Below, in pieces: positions 12,736 to 25,139 of a DNA stretch of 64,000 bases. The notes under the pieces are model-generated. The model searched no databases. It worked only from the letters and a program-made list of their open reading frames with translations, and was not told the DNA's origin. A program made the position numbers and the translations under genes. This DNA comes from Holothuria scabra (Eukaryota > Echinodermata > Holothuroidea > Aspidochirotida > Holothuriidae): contig CM074179.1 in assembly GCA_037179385.1 (NCBI GenBank), positions 3,534,001 to 3,598,000 of the forward strand, given 5' to 3'. Position 1 is the first letter of the stretch, and each line of letters begins with the position of its first letter.

Positions 12736-14229
12736 AAAATCCTGTTGAAATTTCTTCCTTCGTGCTCACAACACAAACATCTAAGGTTGGGCGTGTGGAG
12801 TTGTAATAACTCAAGTTATAAGCTCCCTTATCTCCTGAAGAATGAAAAGAAAAAAAAAAACCATGATCAATAACAAATAAATTGTTAAAAATGCTTCCAG
12901 ATTGCTGGATGTGGTGCTTCTAATGTGTCTCATTACTGCATGCCCAGAATTTGCCATTTACGACAGATGGTTTTCACTTACATTAGAAATTTGGGTGTGT
13001 ATGTGTAAGCAAAACAGTGTGGGTGAACTTGATTTGCTTACTGGTGGGGTAACAGGTCAAAATAAGGAGGTCAAAGGTGAAACTTGCAAACAAGTGGCTT
13101 GCAACTCTTCCTTAATCATGTGCATTTGATTTTTCAAATTAGTGGAAATGAAATCTGCAACTCCATGGCTTGCCCACTTGTTTTCAATTGTTCATTATGC
13201 ACATGCACAACTGACCTAGGAGTACAAACCACGTCATTATCCTAACCAACTCATTCCTGGCCTTTTGATATTCAAAGTTCTCACTTTCTTGAAATATAGT
13301 AGTTACTGTACTCACTATCAGCTGGTTTATTGTGCTTAAGCTTCGGTCATCTCTTCATCCATGGTCTCATTCTGTGATGCTTGCATCCTGCCACATCTGC
13401 AGTTTAGATTCAACCCAAAATGAAGCCATCTTCTTTTGTACTATTTAAAAAAAAATAAAGAACATTTCATGAATTTTAAGAACACAGACAAAATTGTGCT
13501 TGTATCTTTTTCTTAATATATGATGTTGCACACTATTTAGCCTTAATTGTGTTTGGTAGTTTGTACTGAGCTGAAAGTGACTTACTCTGCTGGTTTGGTT
13601 ACTATTTGTTTATTTTCAGATGACTGGATGTATAGTATACATGTTGTACCAATGTATAATTATTTTTTCAATTAGATATACACATTTGAAATATTTGAAA
13701 AGAGTACTAGTTATTTAGTACTGATCTTTAGTATCACAAATTGGTATGATATATTCACCATGGAGGTCTAACCAAATTAACCATCAAACAGGGCACAAGA
13801 AGTCAATACATTATGTAACACTTTAATTTCACAATTTTTTTTCTGGTTCTTACCATTGCCCACCCCAAGTTTTTTAAGGTATTTAATGAAAACATGGTGC
13901 ATATGGCAAGATAAATTTTAATCAATGAGTCAAACGCTTGTAAATTATGCTGCTTCCAGTGACAAAATTTCACTCTAAAAAGTATGATACATGTATGTGT
14001 TAGTCCCAGACCACAATTTGCACGGCACCAGAAACTTTTAAATGCATGGAGAACTGTAATTCTGAAAGGCTAATTGGCATGATGTCATCCCCTGCAGTAT
14101 ATGGAGGCTATGCCCTAAAATTTATTGTTACTTTTATTTCTTACGGGGTTTAACAGAATGTAATAGATGCAGAACCTATTTTCAATTCAAACCACCAAAT
14201 GACTTGTAAATATAGGCAGTCCACTCTAG
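12736..14229. other. No recognisable gene
   Basis: AT-rich sequence with no ORF above 75 codons and no repeat that I can delimit. Confidence 0.45.
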
Positions 14230-15620
14230 CTGAGAGTTAGGCCCAGTCCTAACGTGTATACGTATTATATAGCCTGCAGCACTACCAAAATTCTGAGTAG
14301 TATTTTCATAGCTTTGCCTCTGCCACTATGTAAAATTGATCCTCACATTTGCCCAAACAGTTCTAACCAGGAGTGCATCCATGGGTAGAACCAAGTTGTG
14401 AACAAAGTTGCATGTAGTACATACGACACGACCCAGGACGCCTAGGCCTATTGCAGGCTGTACTGCTCACCAAGCGCTTCATTGAGCAAAGTGAAATGAA
14501 TGGTAGTGTGTAGGGACCTGATTATTAAGGGCTATATGCTTAGCCTAGGTTTGTACGTAGTGACCTAGACCTAGCCCTCAAACAGAGCTGGTGTTCGTTA
14601 CATGATCTAGCCTAGGCTCATTCCTCTTATAACGAATGCACAGCCCTGTTTGACAGTGGCATTTCTTTGTAGGCCTAGGCCTATACAAGAAGTGAACGGA
14701 ACGCTGCATCGGATTTTATGATCACGTTCATCTACTAAGTCTAATTAGGCTAGTCCCTAGGCTTACTTACTTAGCCTATCCATAGCCTAGTTTCCGCATA
14801 GCCTTTGGGCCCCTACTTAGGTTATTGCTAAGGTTGCTAGTTAGGCCTAACGTTAGGTCGTAGGCTTGCAGTAAGTTTTTGTTTACATTTACAAATTTTT
14901 TTTTGCCACTCCAGTAGGTTATGATAACCAAACCTACCCAGATCCCTGTTCAAAATCGATAACGTTTGGTCTGTAGGGTAACACAGGCTAGGTTCATTCC
15001 ATGTGTCCAAGAGAGTAACGTTAGGGGTGTAAACCTTGCCCTCGCAATATGAGCATAGGCCTAGGCTAGGCCTAACTTAGGCCCGGGTACAGTACGCCAT
15101 GCCTAACGTTAGATCTTACTTCACTGTGACCAATTAATTCAATTACAATTTATTTCTTATATGAACTAGTACTAGGCCTAGCTCAGGCTAAGAACAAATA
15201 AAAGTAGATGAAAACGGTTTGTAGGCTAGCTACAGGCTAGGAACAGAAGAATGGCGCTAGAAAAACAGTTCATTGTCAATAAAGTTTTGACCATTGTCAA
15301 TTTCTCACCTAACTTGTACAGCCTAGGCCTAGGCTAGGCCTAATATGATGACAGTCGACTCCAGGATGGTCGAGTGCACATCTGCATTACTGAACCTTAT
15401 ATATACAAATCTTGAATCATAGAGCTCAGTTAGGTGCGCATTCGACGGTACACTAAGTATTCTGAAGGTCATGATATAGCCTAGCTAGGCCTAGGCCCAT
15501 AACGCGAACGTTATATAACGTTAATACATCACGGCACGGTGATTGTATACAATGTAGCCTAGGCCTACGCTAGCCTACACAATACGTAGGCTACTCAGCA
15601 TTACGGAAACTCCGCTTGTG
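14230..15620. repeat. CCTAGGCCTA-rich stretch
   Basis: Words such as CTAGGCCTAGG, TAGGCCTA and AACGTTA recur densely, for example near 14660-14690, 15055-15075, 15320-15340, 15480-15495 and 15550-15565. They are not in a fixed period. I have seen such words often in echinoderm sequence, and they colour the taxonomic guess. No gene is visible. Confidence 0.5.
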
Positions 15621-16104
15621 GAAACACAGGGCAAAACACTTCTACCACAAAACACGAAGGCACGTACCATTTTTGTCAATCTTTTCAGCCTTTTGATGAT
15701 AAACGTGGATTCGTGCAAGTTGGGTCAGACATCGTGTCATTCAGAATGTAAAACGAGTCATTTTAAACCAGAAAATTCTTCCTAAACTCATTCGATCATG
15801 CTTGTGACTTCGTCGTGCGACCGTGGCGTACGTACAGCTGGTCTCGAACAGTTGCTAGGCATGACGTCAGCTTAAACACGGGCAATGATTGGACAAAAAT
15901 GAGAAAATCGGAAAGCTTTCCGACAAAAATCGCTCAGCTATCCGATTAAAAAAATAATTCGGATCGGACTACTATGTCGGGAAGCAATCCGAATTCGGAA
16001 TCGCTGTAGTGTGACCGTCTACATAAGAAACCCACTAGTTCGATCTTTCCTGAAAAAAATCGGATCGGAGTCCGATCCGATATCGCTGTAGTGTGACCGC
16101 AGCT

Positions 16105-17140
16105 TTACTTTTTTTACTGGATTAAAAGGACAAGCATTACAAAGATTGGGTAGCCTATTTTTCCAGTTCTTCCATAATCCGGTGTCAAAATTTAAATTTA
16201 TCCAAAAGATGTTGTTTTGGAATAAGGTGTGCGCCAATAGTTCCAAGAACTTTATTGGTCTGTGCCATATTCTTTCCCCTCTTACGAAAAAACTTCCGTC
16301 CCTTGGAACGAAAAAAATCGCTTTCCTTGGACTTCAAATAGGAATTTCAAAGGATTGTGGCACAGAGTTTTAGTAAGGTAATTTTTGTCAATGACATTCT
16401 ACTGTAGCATAAAAACAGCACAGATCTAGTGCATGAATAGTTCCAGTTCCAAAACCAACTTGCGCACTTGCGTAGCAATGAGATATGCTCCGTGGATCTC
16501 CGTGGATTGCCCTCTTGTTTTAATGTCATTCTTCCGCCGCACCGTCGTCTACAAAACCGAAACGCCTTAAATGTCGCTACACCCGTCTATTGAATTGAAA
16601 CTTCTAACTGTGTCCAAAATCTTTCATTAATTTGCTCGAAATAGTCACGGTAAAAGTTTGATGAAAATTTCAAAAGAATCACAAAAATTTGGTACGCGCG
16701 GCACTCTGACAGCATATTCATGGAAACTCAATTTTTACTCATTCTCACTTCATAGTCTTTAACAGCACAGCGCATTATCCGAAATGGTGTGTAATGTTCG
16801 GGTAAAAGTTGTAAAAGAGTTACGGGTTGTTTTCGATTGTGAGATTACACGGGCATACGGGAGTAGCAGCAACATTGTCCAGGCACCTTAACACCAACTG
16901 GATGAGACGTCATACAAAGTGGTGCTGCTACTAGGTCAGGAGGTAGCCACGAACCATAGTGTGGCCTTAAATATATAATTCAACATGAATAAGCTGTATT
17001 TATTTGTTTGTAGGGTTATGTGAGTGAGGAGTAAATGATCTTGCATGGAATTGTCATTCAGGTGACATTGGAGATATTTTCGCCAAAAAGGTTTGGCCGG
17101 ACTCCGGACAACTGGTGGTGGCCCTTCGTTCAGATATAGA
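16105..17140. other. No recognisable gene
   Basis: Unremarkable AT-rich sequence between the Harbinger-like right end and the hAT element at 17149. Short ORFs on both strands lack motifs. Confidence 0.45.
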
Positions 17141-17148
17141 TAGTTAGA

Positions 17149-18611
17149 CAGTGGCGTAGCCACGGGGAGGGGGCCTGGGGGGCCTGGGGGCCTATCCCCC
17201 CAGATTTTCTTCAGGCCCCCCAGATTTTTTGCGTTCTGATAAAGTAATTGAAAAAGAAAATGTTTGAACGGAAATAAACTTTGAAGTATTTCCTTCAAAA
17301 CAGTTAATAAATGAAATGTGTAAAAAGAAAAAAAAAAAAAAAAATGTGTGTAAAACACATTTTGTGTGCACGTATGAAATCAAGAAATACCTTCAAAATG
17401 CCTACTTTCACTAAATTAGATACCGTTTGTGATCTGCAATGTCGTTTATTGCATTTCGCTTAAAAGATGAAACGAAAGTCTCGACGACAAACTTAAATGT
17501 TACTTTGTTAGGTTAAGTCTTAAGACCCTTTCTTCCTTTCGGATGGCTGATTGATTTACTGAAAATAAGGCAATCGTACACTGGAGACCACTCTTACACG
17601 ACCATTCCTATACTTTATCATACATAAAATATGCCGTAAGCAGGTAAGGATAAGGTACTGCCCCCGGATAATTCTTCCGTCCTTAACAAGTAGGCCTAGG
17701 CCTATGTCGTGCCTCACTCCTGCCCATGTCAAGTGCCACTGTAGGACGATTATTTTTCGACAAGTCCTCTTTTTACTAGTTGGCACTGGCGTCCGGGGGA
17801 TTTGTAAAATGTCCACAAGGTCCGGATTTCATGTATTTCCCATATGACCCATACTTCTGCTTTGCGGTTCAATTATTTTGAGGGATTTATTCGTAGTATT
17901 TTTATTTTGACTACGTAATGTACCGATGGACAAATACTGCACCATTTTGCACATTGTTTCTTGTATTTATGTTCCCTTTAAAATCTCTACAAAAACTAAA
18001 AATATTTTGATATTTTTCATGCTCCCCAAAAAGAAAAATTCCTAAAACTTAGGCCTTTAATCAGTTTAAAGTTTTGCCAAACATAGCACTACTTTGCATC
18101 TAGGAAATCTAACGCAAAGAAAGTTTCACAAAGAGGGACAGAACTACTTTTGGTTTCCCTGTTAAAGGGTAAGGTAGTGCCTTAGGTAAGCTGAAATCCA
18201 TTCAAATATCAATTTTCCCAAGGGAAAGGGAGATACCGGTTCTCTTAAGTCTATCATCCCCCCAGGCCACAGATCAGATGTGCCCAGTTTTGGGGTCTCT
18301 AAAAACGTGTATGTATTACCATTTTTCACAGATTGATTTTTTTTATTCTCATTATTTGAGAAGTCGCAGACATGAGATTCGTATTTCAAGGCTGGGTACA
18401 TTCAGCTTAAAACACATGGGAAGTGACGTTCCCGGCCATCTGGAGGGGTTTTAAAGGTCAAAATTTTCTTGTACGCTCCAAGCCAACTGATGGTGGCGCT
18501 CCGCTTAGATAGTCTTGCCGTGCCTGACCTTCGGAGGTACCAGGCCCCGTTACTTGTTACCTAGCCGCCCCCCCCCCCCCCAAGAAAAATCCCATCCTGG
18601 CCACGCCACTG
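17149..18611. mobile_element. hAT-type non-autonomous element, 1463 bp
   Basis: The ends are CAGTGGCGTAGCCACGGGG and, inverted, CAGTGGCGTGGCCAGGATG. The flanking octamers TAGTTAGA (17141-17148) and TAGTAAGA (18612-18619) match at 7 of 8 positions, as expected of an aged hAT duplication. The interior has G/C runs, a copy of repeat B (18020-18160) and a copy of repeat A (18420-18530), but no transposase ORF. Confidence 0.75.
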
Positions 18612-18770
18612 TAGTAAGATAAGGTTAAACGACACACCAACACGAATGTGTTATAGTATAGTGTCATACTGTTCAAATACTGCTCAAGTCGGTGTTGAGT
18701 CGTCTCCTACGACAGACGGGGAATACCGTGGGCAAATTCTACAACCCCCAACCCACAGATCAGTTAAAGT

Positions 18771-19139
18771 GTACTTATGATCATAGACACATGGTAATAT
18801 AGGACTCTCTATAAAGAGTACTTATGATCATAGACACATGTTAATATAGGACTCTCTATAAAGAGTACTTATGATCATAGACACATGGTAATATAGGACT
18901 CTCTATAAAGAGTACTTATGATCATAGACACATGGTAATATAGGACTCTCTATAAAGAGTACTTATGATCATAGACACATGGTAATATAGGACTCTCTAT
19001 AAAGAGTACTTATGATCATAGACACATGGTAATATAGGACTCTCTATAAAGAGTACTTATGATCATAGACACATGGTAATATAGGACTCTCTATAAAGAG
19101 TACTTATGATCATAGACACACGGTAATATAGGACTCTCT
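18771..19139 (+). repeat. 47-bp minisatellite, 8 copies
   Basis: CTTATGATCA recurs at 18774, 18821, 18868, 18915, 18962, 19009, 19056 and 19103, exactly 47 bp apart. Copies are nearly identical: the second has one changed base (GTTAAT) and the last reads ACACACGG. Such homogeneity implies recent expansion. It lies just left of duplicated segment copy 2. Confidence 0.95.
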
Positions 19140-20021
19140 ATTGGAATAGTACCCCTGTATACAACTGTACCCAACGCTGTGCCTGAAAAATATGTTTGTG
19201 TTACATTTTAGTGCCTTGTGCCTCTTTGTGTTACAAAGAGGCACAAGAATCACCGGGAGATTTAAGTTCACCCAGGCTGCTCGTTGTGCGAATGGTCTTA
19301 AACTCGTCCCAAAATCATCCACGAAGTTCATAACAAACACCAAATGCTGACATTTTTTTAGGAAATATTCTGGAAATATCCACATAGGTTCGTTGATAAT
19401 TTATTCCAATTTTCCTGAAGACGGTCAATCCCGCTTTGTTCATGCTACGAATCTGGTGCAGTACACATGTTTTAAGTCAGCCATCTTGAAACGCAATGCA
19501 TGATGGTATCAAGTATATATATTGCAGCACTGTGGTACAAGATCCAACAAAATGCCATGCATCGGGCGTGCACATACGTAAGTGATGCGAAAGTATATGT
19601 AGATATGATGAATAGATGAAGCAGTAACAAAAAAAAAAAAAAAAACACTGTTCTTCGTAGCATTTTAGTGAAGATAAAAGGATAACAATAATGGTACCAT
19701 TTTATTTTGGAATTATCATTCGTTCCCTTCCTTTCAAATGATACTTGAACATATTCTCACCTTGGAGAAGGAAAATGTGTAATTCTAAACTTCGCAAGTA
19801 AGCTCTCGCTCCTGCGGTTTACTCGGAGAGCTTATGACGAAGACTAGCCAAAGTTCACTCTCCGAAAGTCGCTATCTACTAAAACAAGTTTCTTTTGAAT
19901 ATCTAATTTTCCATCTTTCTTCAACTGCCAAAAAATACTCCATCACGCAAGACTTTGAATAAGAGTTATTGACATTTTTAACGGGTGTCTGTTTCCGCTA
20001 TTCGTAGGCTAGCTCGAGTAC

Positions 20022-20750
20022 TATGGCACGCCAAAAGGCTCACCTTACATGTTGATGCACTAAAATTAAACGTTTCTCTATCAACAGGGCCAATGATTTT
20101 GCTGTAAGGCCCCTGGGCCATCTTATGTCACGGAAATTAGAAAAAAAACTTTTTTTGTTCTCTCGAGTGGATTTAATGCAATGTACCATCGAAATTCCCA
20201 ATCGAATCAAAAGTTCCATAGGTCGAAGCTTTAACATTAATTCTTTGGGCACTTAGTATTGACAGGGGCCTATTACCATTCGATACCCACATGGCCCCTT
20301 TCGGTACATGAACGTATACATTTAGTACATGATCGTATGAATTCAGTTTATGTACGTATGAATTCAGTACATGTACGTATGCAGTTAGTACATGATCATA
20401 TGAAATCAGTACATGCACCGTATGAAATCAGTACATGATCGCATGTAATCTTTGGGCATCATCGTAAGCATGCAGTTAGTACATGAACGTGTACTTTTAC
20501 TACATCGCATGAGTTTAGATGATCATCGTATGTCGGTGAGCCTGTTGGAGGACTTCTGGTACGCCGAAAGGTTCACTCAGTATGGCATGCGGAAGAGGCA
20601 ATAATAACATGATGATCTTACGTGATCTTACATGATGGTGTAAATTTACATCATGATCGTATGAAGTTAGTACATCATCGTATTTTTTTGGTACATGAAC
20701 GTATAATTATAGTACATCAACATATAAGGTGAGCCTTTTGGCGTGTCATA
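20022..20750. mobile_element. 729-bp TIR element with 6-bp target duplication
   Basis: The ends are 36-bp inverted repeats (34 of 36 match), beginning TATGGCACGCCAAAAGGCTC on the left and TATGACACGCCAAAAGGCTC inverted on the right. GAGTAC flanks both sides (20016-20021 and 20751-20756). The paralogous segment at 1119-2010 has CAGTAC once and no insertion. The interior is mostly a diverged minisatellite, and further end-like pieces occur near 20560-20590. No transposase is present. Superfamily is unassigned: a 6-bp duplication is seen in a few DNA transposon groups. Confidence 0.85.
20300..20720 (+). repeat. Degenerate ~22-bp minisatellite inside the TIR element
   Basis: The phrase AGTACATGATCGTATGAATT recurs with variation (GTACATGAACGTATAC, GTACATGTACGTATGCAG, GTACATGATCATATGAAA and others) across this interval. 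It fills most of the 729-bp element, a common make-up for non-autonomous elements. Confidence 0.75.
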
Positions 20751-20881
20751 GAGTACGGCCGGTCTCCCAGAACGTATTTCACCACGAATGCTGAGGGTGT
20801 AATGATTGCGCAATTACGGTCACAAATGTAAGATCTGCTTCCCAACTGATATATGGTCATATTCTGACCATTGTAAGTTGC

Positions 20882-20918
20882 TTATTTGTTTGTTTGTTTG
20901 TTTGTTTGTTTGTTTTTT
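20882..20918 (+). repeat. (TTTG)n microsatellite
   Basis: TTTG or GTTT is repeated about eight times, ending in a T run. Confidence 0.9.
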
Positions 20919-20919
20919 C

Positions 20920-22030
20920 CAAAGCAAAAGCTTAAACCAAACGCATCAAATCGTGAGCCTGTTAACTTTCTTTAAACTAAGGTGCACACGGTTTTAATTG
21001 GTACGTAACTTAGATTACATCCCTCGAAGCAGCTTATCATCACGAGTATAAATTATGACATCTATTTTTATGTCAAATAATCTATAATAGTAGTCTAATA
21101 TGCTTACCTGATACGATTTCTACGGCTTTTTTCTTCAACGTATCTCGATTCCCAATACTCGTACAACTGGAAGTACACTCATCTACTGAATTAAGTGTGT
21201 CCCTTTCTTTGCTTCAGTTATGCAATCTTTAATGTGTTTCGAATAATGTGTTTCAGTTCGTCGTTTTTAAATTAATTTGATTTTGCATTTCCTATTTTAT
21301 AGCATCATTCTTGATTAGATTTTGTTGTCTGCATCAAAGTTTATACATGAGCAACGTGACACCAACCCCCCCCCCCCCCTTCGAAAATGTATAACATGTA
21401 ATGTAGCCTAATAAAAAATAGTTGGGCTGGTAATATTATTTAAAATACATTTTAAATTAGTCGTTTTAGCATTTAATAGACTTCTGACTGTTATCTCGTT
21501 TAATCCAAGTTCGCAACTAATTCCTCATTTCATGATTACTTTTAGACCAAGGAAGGAAAATCGGTGTTAACCAATTAAAAACAATCATCACTGAGTTTCC
21601 ATCCTAAGCTCTTTTGAAGAGAAAAATGTTATTCTTCTGAAAAAACAGAGAGAGGTGATTTTCTGTGATTTTTTTTTTTTTTTTTTTTTTGTTTCGTTTT
21701 TGTTTTTTATTTTGGTTTATGCTATATTGTGGGAGAAAAATACAAAAAGACAAAAAGTGTACAGAAATATGTTTGGCAAGTGACATGGCAATAACTTTAT
21801 TCAAATGATACCATTCACATCATTTCTGTTTTTAATGGGTGAAAATGTATCTCTTAACTGGCTCAGGTTAAAACTGTCTACCACTATTTAATGAGAATTT
21901 TAGTCCCTAAGATGACCTGGGGGATATTTGCTATCTGTAGATTTTCTTGTATAGTAAAAGAGATTTTTGTAACAGACCTGGATAGAACTTTTAAACTGCA
22001 ACCGGCTTAAGATCTTATGTTATTTGCCTC
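20920..22030. other. No recognisable gene
   Basis: This is AT-rich with a C run near 21366-21380 and a T run at 21669-21690. I find no supported feature. Confidence 0.45.
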
Positions 22031-22034
22031 TGAC

Positions 22035-22110
22035 AAAGCCTATGAGGCATGTGGTGCGTCTTTCAGCCCGTGTTTGAACAGGAGAGGTTCGATCTCTCCG
22101 AGTCTTTTAG
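22035..22110 (+). repeat. Possible tRNA-derived SINE relic
   Basis: A GTGGTGCGTCTTTCAG block about 30 bp upstream of a GAGAGGTTCGATCTCTCC hairpin resembles polymerase III A and B boxes. The T-arm-like stem is good, but no acceptor stem closes, so it is not a tRNA gene. Confidence 0.25.
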
Positions 22111-23189
22111 TTTAATTTTGGTTGGATGTGAATAGTGGGTGATTTAAGTTGCTCTTGCGCCGTCTCTCCGTTTTTGATTAATGTTGCTGCTCCGTGGTTT
22201 TTCATTTACAAGGGTGGTGTTGTTGTTGTTATTCTTTTTGTTTGTTGGCAGATAATACACACATATTAGGAAATTTATGGGAATAATAATAATGAATTAA
22301 AATAATGACTCTAAGATTGCTTTAACAATATCTGTCTCATCTCTTCCTAAAAATCTTACAGCGAGAACTAAAGGTCTAAGTTGCATTTGAAGCCGACAAC
22401 TGTCCTAAGTTTAACTGGTGGAATGAAAGCTGTTTTAAGACTAATAAAACAATTAACATGTGCGAGTAGTGGCGGCGCTACAGAGCGGGGCAAGAGGGAC
22501 ATGCCGCCGGACTTGCCACCCCCCCCCCCCCCCCCCGTCTGGTCCGTAAGGAGTTGAGTTAACCGACGAAATAAACGGTATACATCTCCTAAGACGTAAT
22601 TTGTATTCCAGAGATATTATAAAATCTCGAGCTTCCTGGGACTTTGTCGCATGGACCCCGCCCTCAGCGACGGGCGCTTTGTGCTAGGGTTTTGCTTTGC
22701 ATTGGGCTTCAAATTTGTGTGCCCCCAACATTGCCCATTTCCCTTACTTTGTCTCCCTCCTCCCCCACTTCTTCAATTTTGACATTCAGTCTGCCCCTAC
22801 CACTGTGTGCAATTAAACTGAAAGGAAGAAAAGATTGTCTTCAAAAAGCTGTTCCACGAAACGAAAAGACGAAAGTTTGCGTCCCGAACATTTCTATCGG
22901 AATCATACACTAAAACTGTCAAATCACTCAACACCACAAACAGAATACCTTCAGTCTCACTTGAAACAGTCGCCTGTTTTAACCATCCCCCAAAATTATA
23001 CCAAATCAGCTATTCTTTTACCAGCTGCCACTGGTTGTCCAATACCTTTCTAAATTATCCCATTGTCCTTCCAAATATTGCTCATTATCGAAACCGTCAA
23101 CAGCTTCTTACCAGTAAGGATGCAGATGAAGAATAAAGTTGACAAGAACTGCTCAAAACTCTACTTCCTAAAAATATTGGGATTAAGTT
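22111..23189. other. No recognisable gene
   Basis: Contains a C run at 22518-22536 next to GTGGCGGCGCT, which resembles a lone hAT end, but I find no mate. ORFs at 22644-22913 and 22835-23053 lack motifs. Confidence 0.4.
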
Positions 23190-23690
23190 TAACCCTGCAG
23201 GATATGTGTTCTATTTACTCCAACATAACCCTTGGTTAAATTTCCCATGAAATCCTGGTGAAGCTAATGAAAATCCTGGTTATCCTAACACAAATTCTGG
23301 TTGGCGTAATTAGGATTTGGGTGTACTAAGTGTAGTAAGGAAACTAAACCCAGATTGTGTTGGAGTAAAAAGAACACCGATCCTGGATAAATTTAACTCT
23401 TGTGTTGTAAGAGTGTACACGCAAGGGATCACGGGTCCATAAGGTGGGTGTAAAATACACTCTTCAGTGTCTATTTAAGGGTAAAAAGTGTGAATTCATT
23501 CGATGAAGGTGTTAATTCATTCCAAGAATAGTGAAATTAACTCAAAAAAGAGTGAAAACTTACCCTTTAACAACTGTCAAAAGTGATCGCTGAAGGCACT
23601 CCATCATGAGTGAAACTTCGCTGCTTTGGAGAGACCTTTCACTTTTAATGAGTGAAATTTTACCCTTTCTCATTTTAGAGTGTGAGCGGT
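23190..23690. repeat. MITE-like sequences with ACTCTT/AAGAGT ends
   Basis: The stretch ends with GTTGTAAGAGTGTACA near 23405. A second block runs from ATACACTCTTCAGTG (about 23455) to TTTTAGAGTGTGAG (about 23690) and contains GGGTAAAAAGTGTGAATTC and AAAAGAGTGAAAACTTACCC words. Related words recur at 55690-55870. The boundaries are uncertain. Confidence 0.35.
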
Positions 23691-25139
23691 GTAGTGTTTT
23701 TCATTTTTGGACCCTTGCACCTCAAGTTTTAACATTCTCTTCCAAGCTAACGGTGTAAGGTCCCTTTTGCACTGTCCTTGACTTCTTAGAAAGTACCTTT
23801 GGCAGGCTTCTCATTTTCGAGAGGCAGTTCTGTCGTTTAATGTTTCTTGCTTCTCATTGAATGTTCTGCTCTACAATTGAACTCACTATGTAGACGGGAC
23901 GTTTGATTGGAATATGGCTGAGCGGCATCGGTTTTTATTTTGCGATAAAGTTATGTATTTTATCATTATTACATGCATTTTTACTCTGTAGAAAGACATG
24001 CCAATTGTACATATGCGACATTTATTAGTGATAGTGTGTCACAAACTAGCTTCATGTCACCCACGAAAGGAGGTGGAAAGGAAACGAACATCTTCTGAAA
24101 GAGATTTTAATCAAAACATAATTTTATCCGGACATTCACCACTCTTTGCTTTTCCTTATTCAGTTTCGTCATTGTGATGGCAAGTTTTGTATTATAGAAT
24201 TTACATATTAACCAGACAATAACTGCCATTAAGTCATACTTCATTGTGGAATTGGAAGGAACGCAACCAGTAGGGTGGTCAGTGGGACCCGGACGCGCCA
24301 AAAACGGGAAGAGGGCAAAAAATTGGGAAGGGAAGAAGGGCAGGAAAGAGACAAGAGAGAGAGAGAAACTGGTATAAAATCGGGAAACCTCTTGAGTCTT
24401 GCCCCCGGAGGGCCAGGACTCGTTACGCCCCGCGGATTGCATCGGTGGACTTATGCTCAAGTGAAGGCAAGATATACAAGGGCACGGGTGGGTGGTTTCG
24501 ACGCACTAGAAGCTCACAATCAATTACGTATGACGGTTGTGATATGAAGCAACTGGCAAGGAAAATGTCAGTTGGTCTTTTTAATATTCTGTTGAAGCGT
24601 ATAGTTGTTGTTGGGGCAACGGAGGATTGGGCTATACGTTGATTTTGATTTCTATTTCGCCGCGCACGGGTATGTTTTTAAGTTGATGTGTACGGTTAGT
24701 AGGAAACAAGTGTGCAGAAACCGTTGATATGGACTGGTTGTTTGTTGGCTAGAAAATAATTTGCCTTTTTGTTTATTTGGAATGCATATAATTAATTACG
24801 TATATACGACTTCTGCCGTTGCGCGGTACACGCGCGAAAATTAGGTCGGATTTGCAATTTCCCACTCAGGTAAACTACGGGCATGCAAGCCTCTGAGTCT
24901 GAGCTAATTAGGCTGCTCAAATACATGGGATCCTTGAAAAGTTCGATGAAACTTGTAAAGGCTAGGTAGCAGGTATGGGACGCATTACCATCCTCCCTTG
25001 AAGTTCAGAAGGGATATTCGGCGGTCAATGAAGTTCCTTGAATTTATACTCATCATAACCTTATGTCGCAAGGTAGTTAAATAGTCTGCAGAATGCCCAT
25101 ACCAGCTCATGTTCCAAAGATAAATTTCTTCACATTACC
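23691..25139. other. No recognisable gene
   Basis: Overlapping ORFs on both strands at 24107-24642 have no recognisable domain. Nothing else is supported. Confidence 0.4.

Larger units (their letters stand above)
8959..16104. mobile_element. Candidate 7.1-kb TIR element, PIF/Harbinger-like
   Basis: The 46-bp ends (8959-9004 and 16059-16104) are inverted copies matching at 44 of 46 positions. They start AGCTGCGGTCACACTACAGC and continue with a CGGATCGGA..CCGATCCGA palindrome. Both outer flanks are TTA (8956-8958 and 16105-16107), which fits the 3-bp TWA duplication known for PIF/Harbinger elements. Subterminal variants of the ends lie at about 9022-9060 and 15910-16018. I find no DDE transposase or Myb-like ORF inside. 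It is therefore either a large non-autonomous element that took up host sequence and later insertions, or two separate MITEs that share ends by chance of family. Confidence 0.6.
19246..20872 (+). repeat. Duplicated segment, copy 2 (partner 1119-2010)
   Basis: This is collinear with 1119-2010, apart from the insertion at 20022-20750. After the insertion, homology resumes at GGTCTCCCAgAAcGtATTTC and fades near the CATTcTgACCATT block at about 20860-20872. An A run at 19629-19645 lies in this copy only. Confidence 0.8.

Noticed and set aside
18771..19139. CRISPR-like direct repeat array
   Set aside because: The 47-bp units abut with no spacers, and the context is metazoan. It is a minisatellite.
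22035..22110. tRNA gene
   Set aside because: A T-arm-like hairpin and A-box-like block are present, but no acceptor stem pairs and no anticodon arm is convincing.
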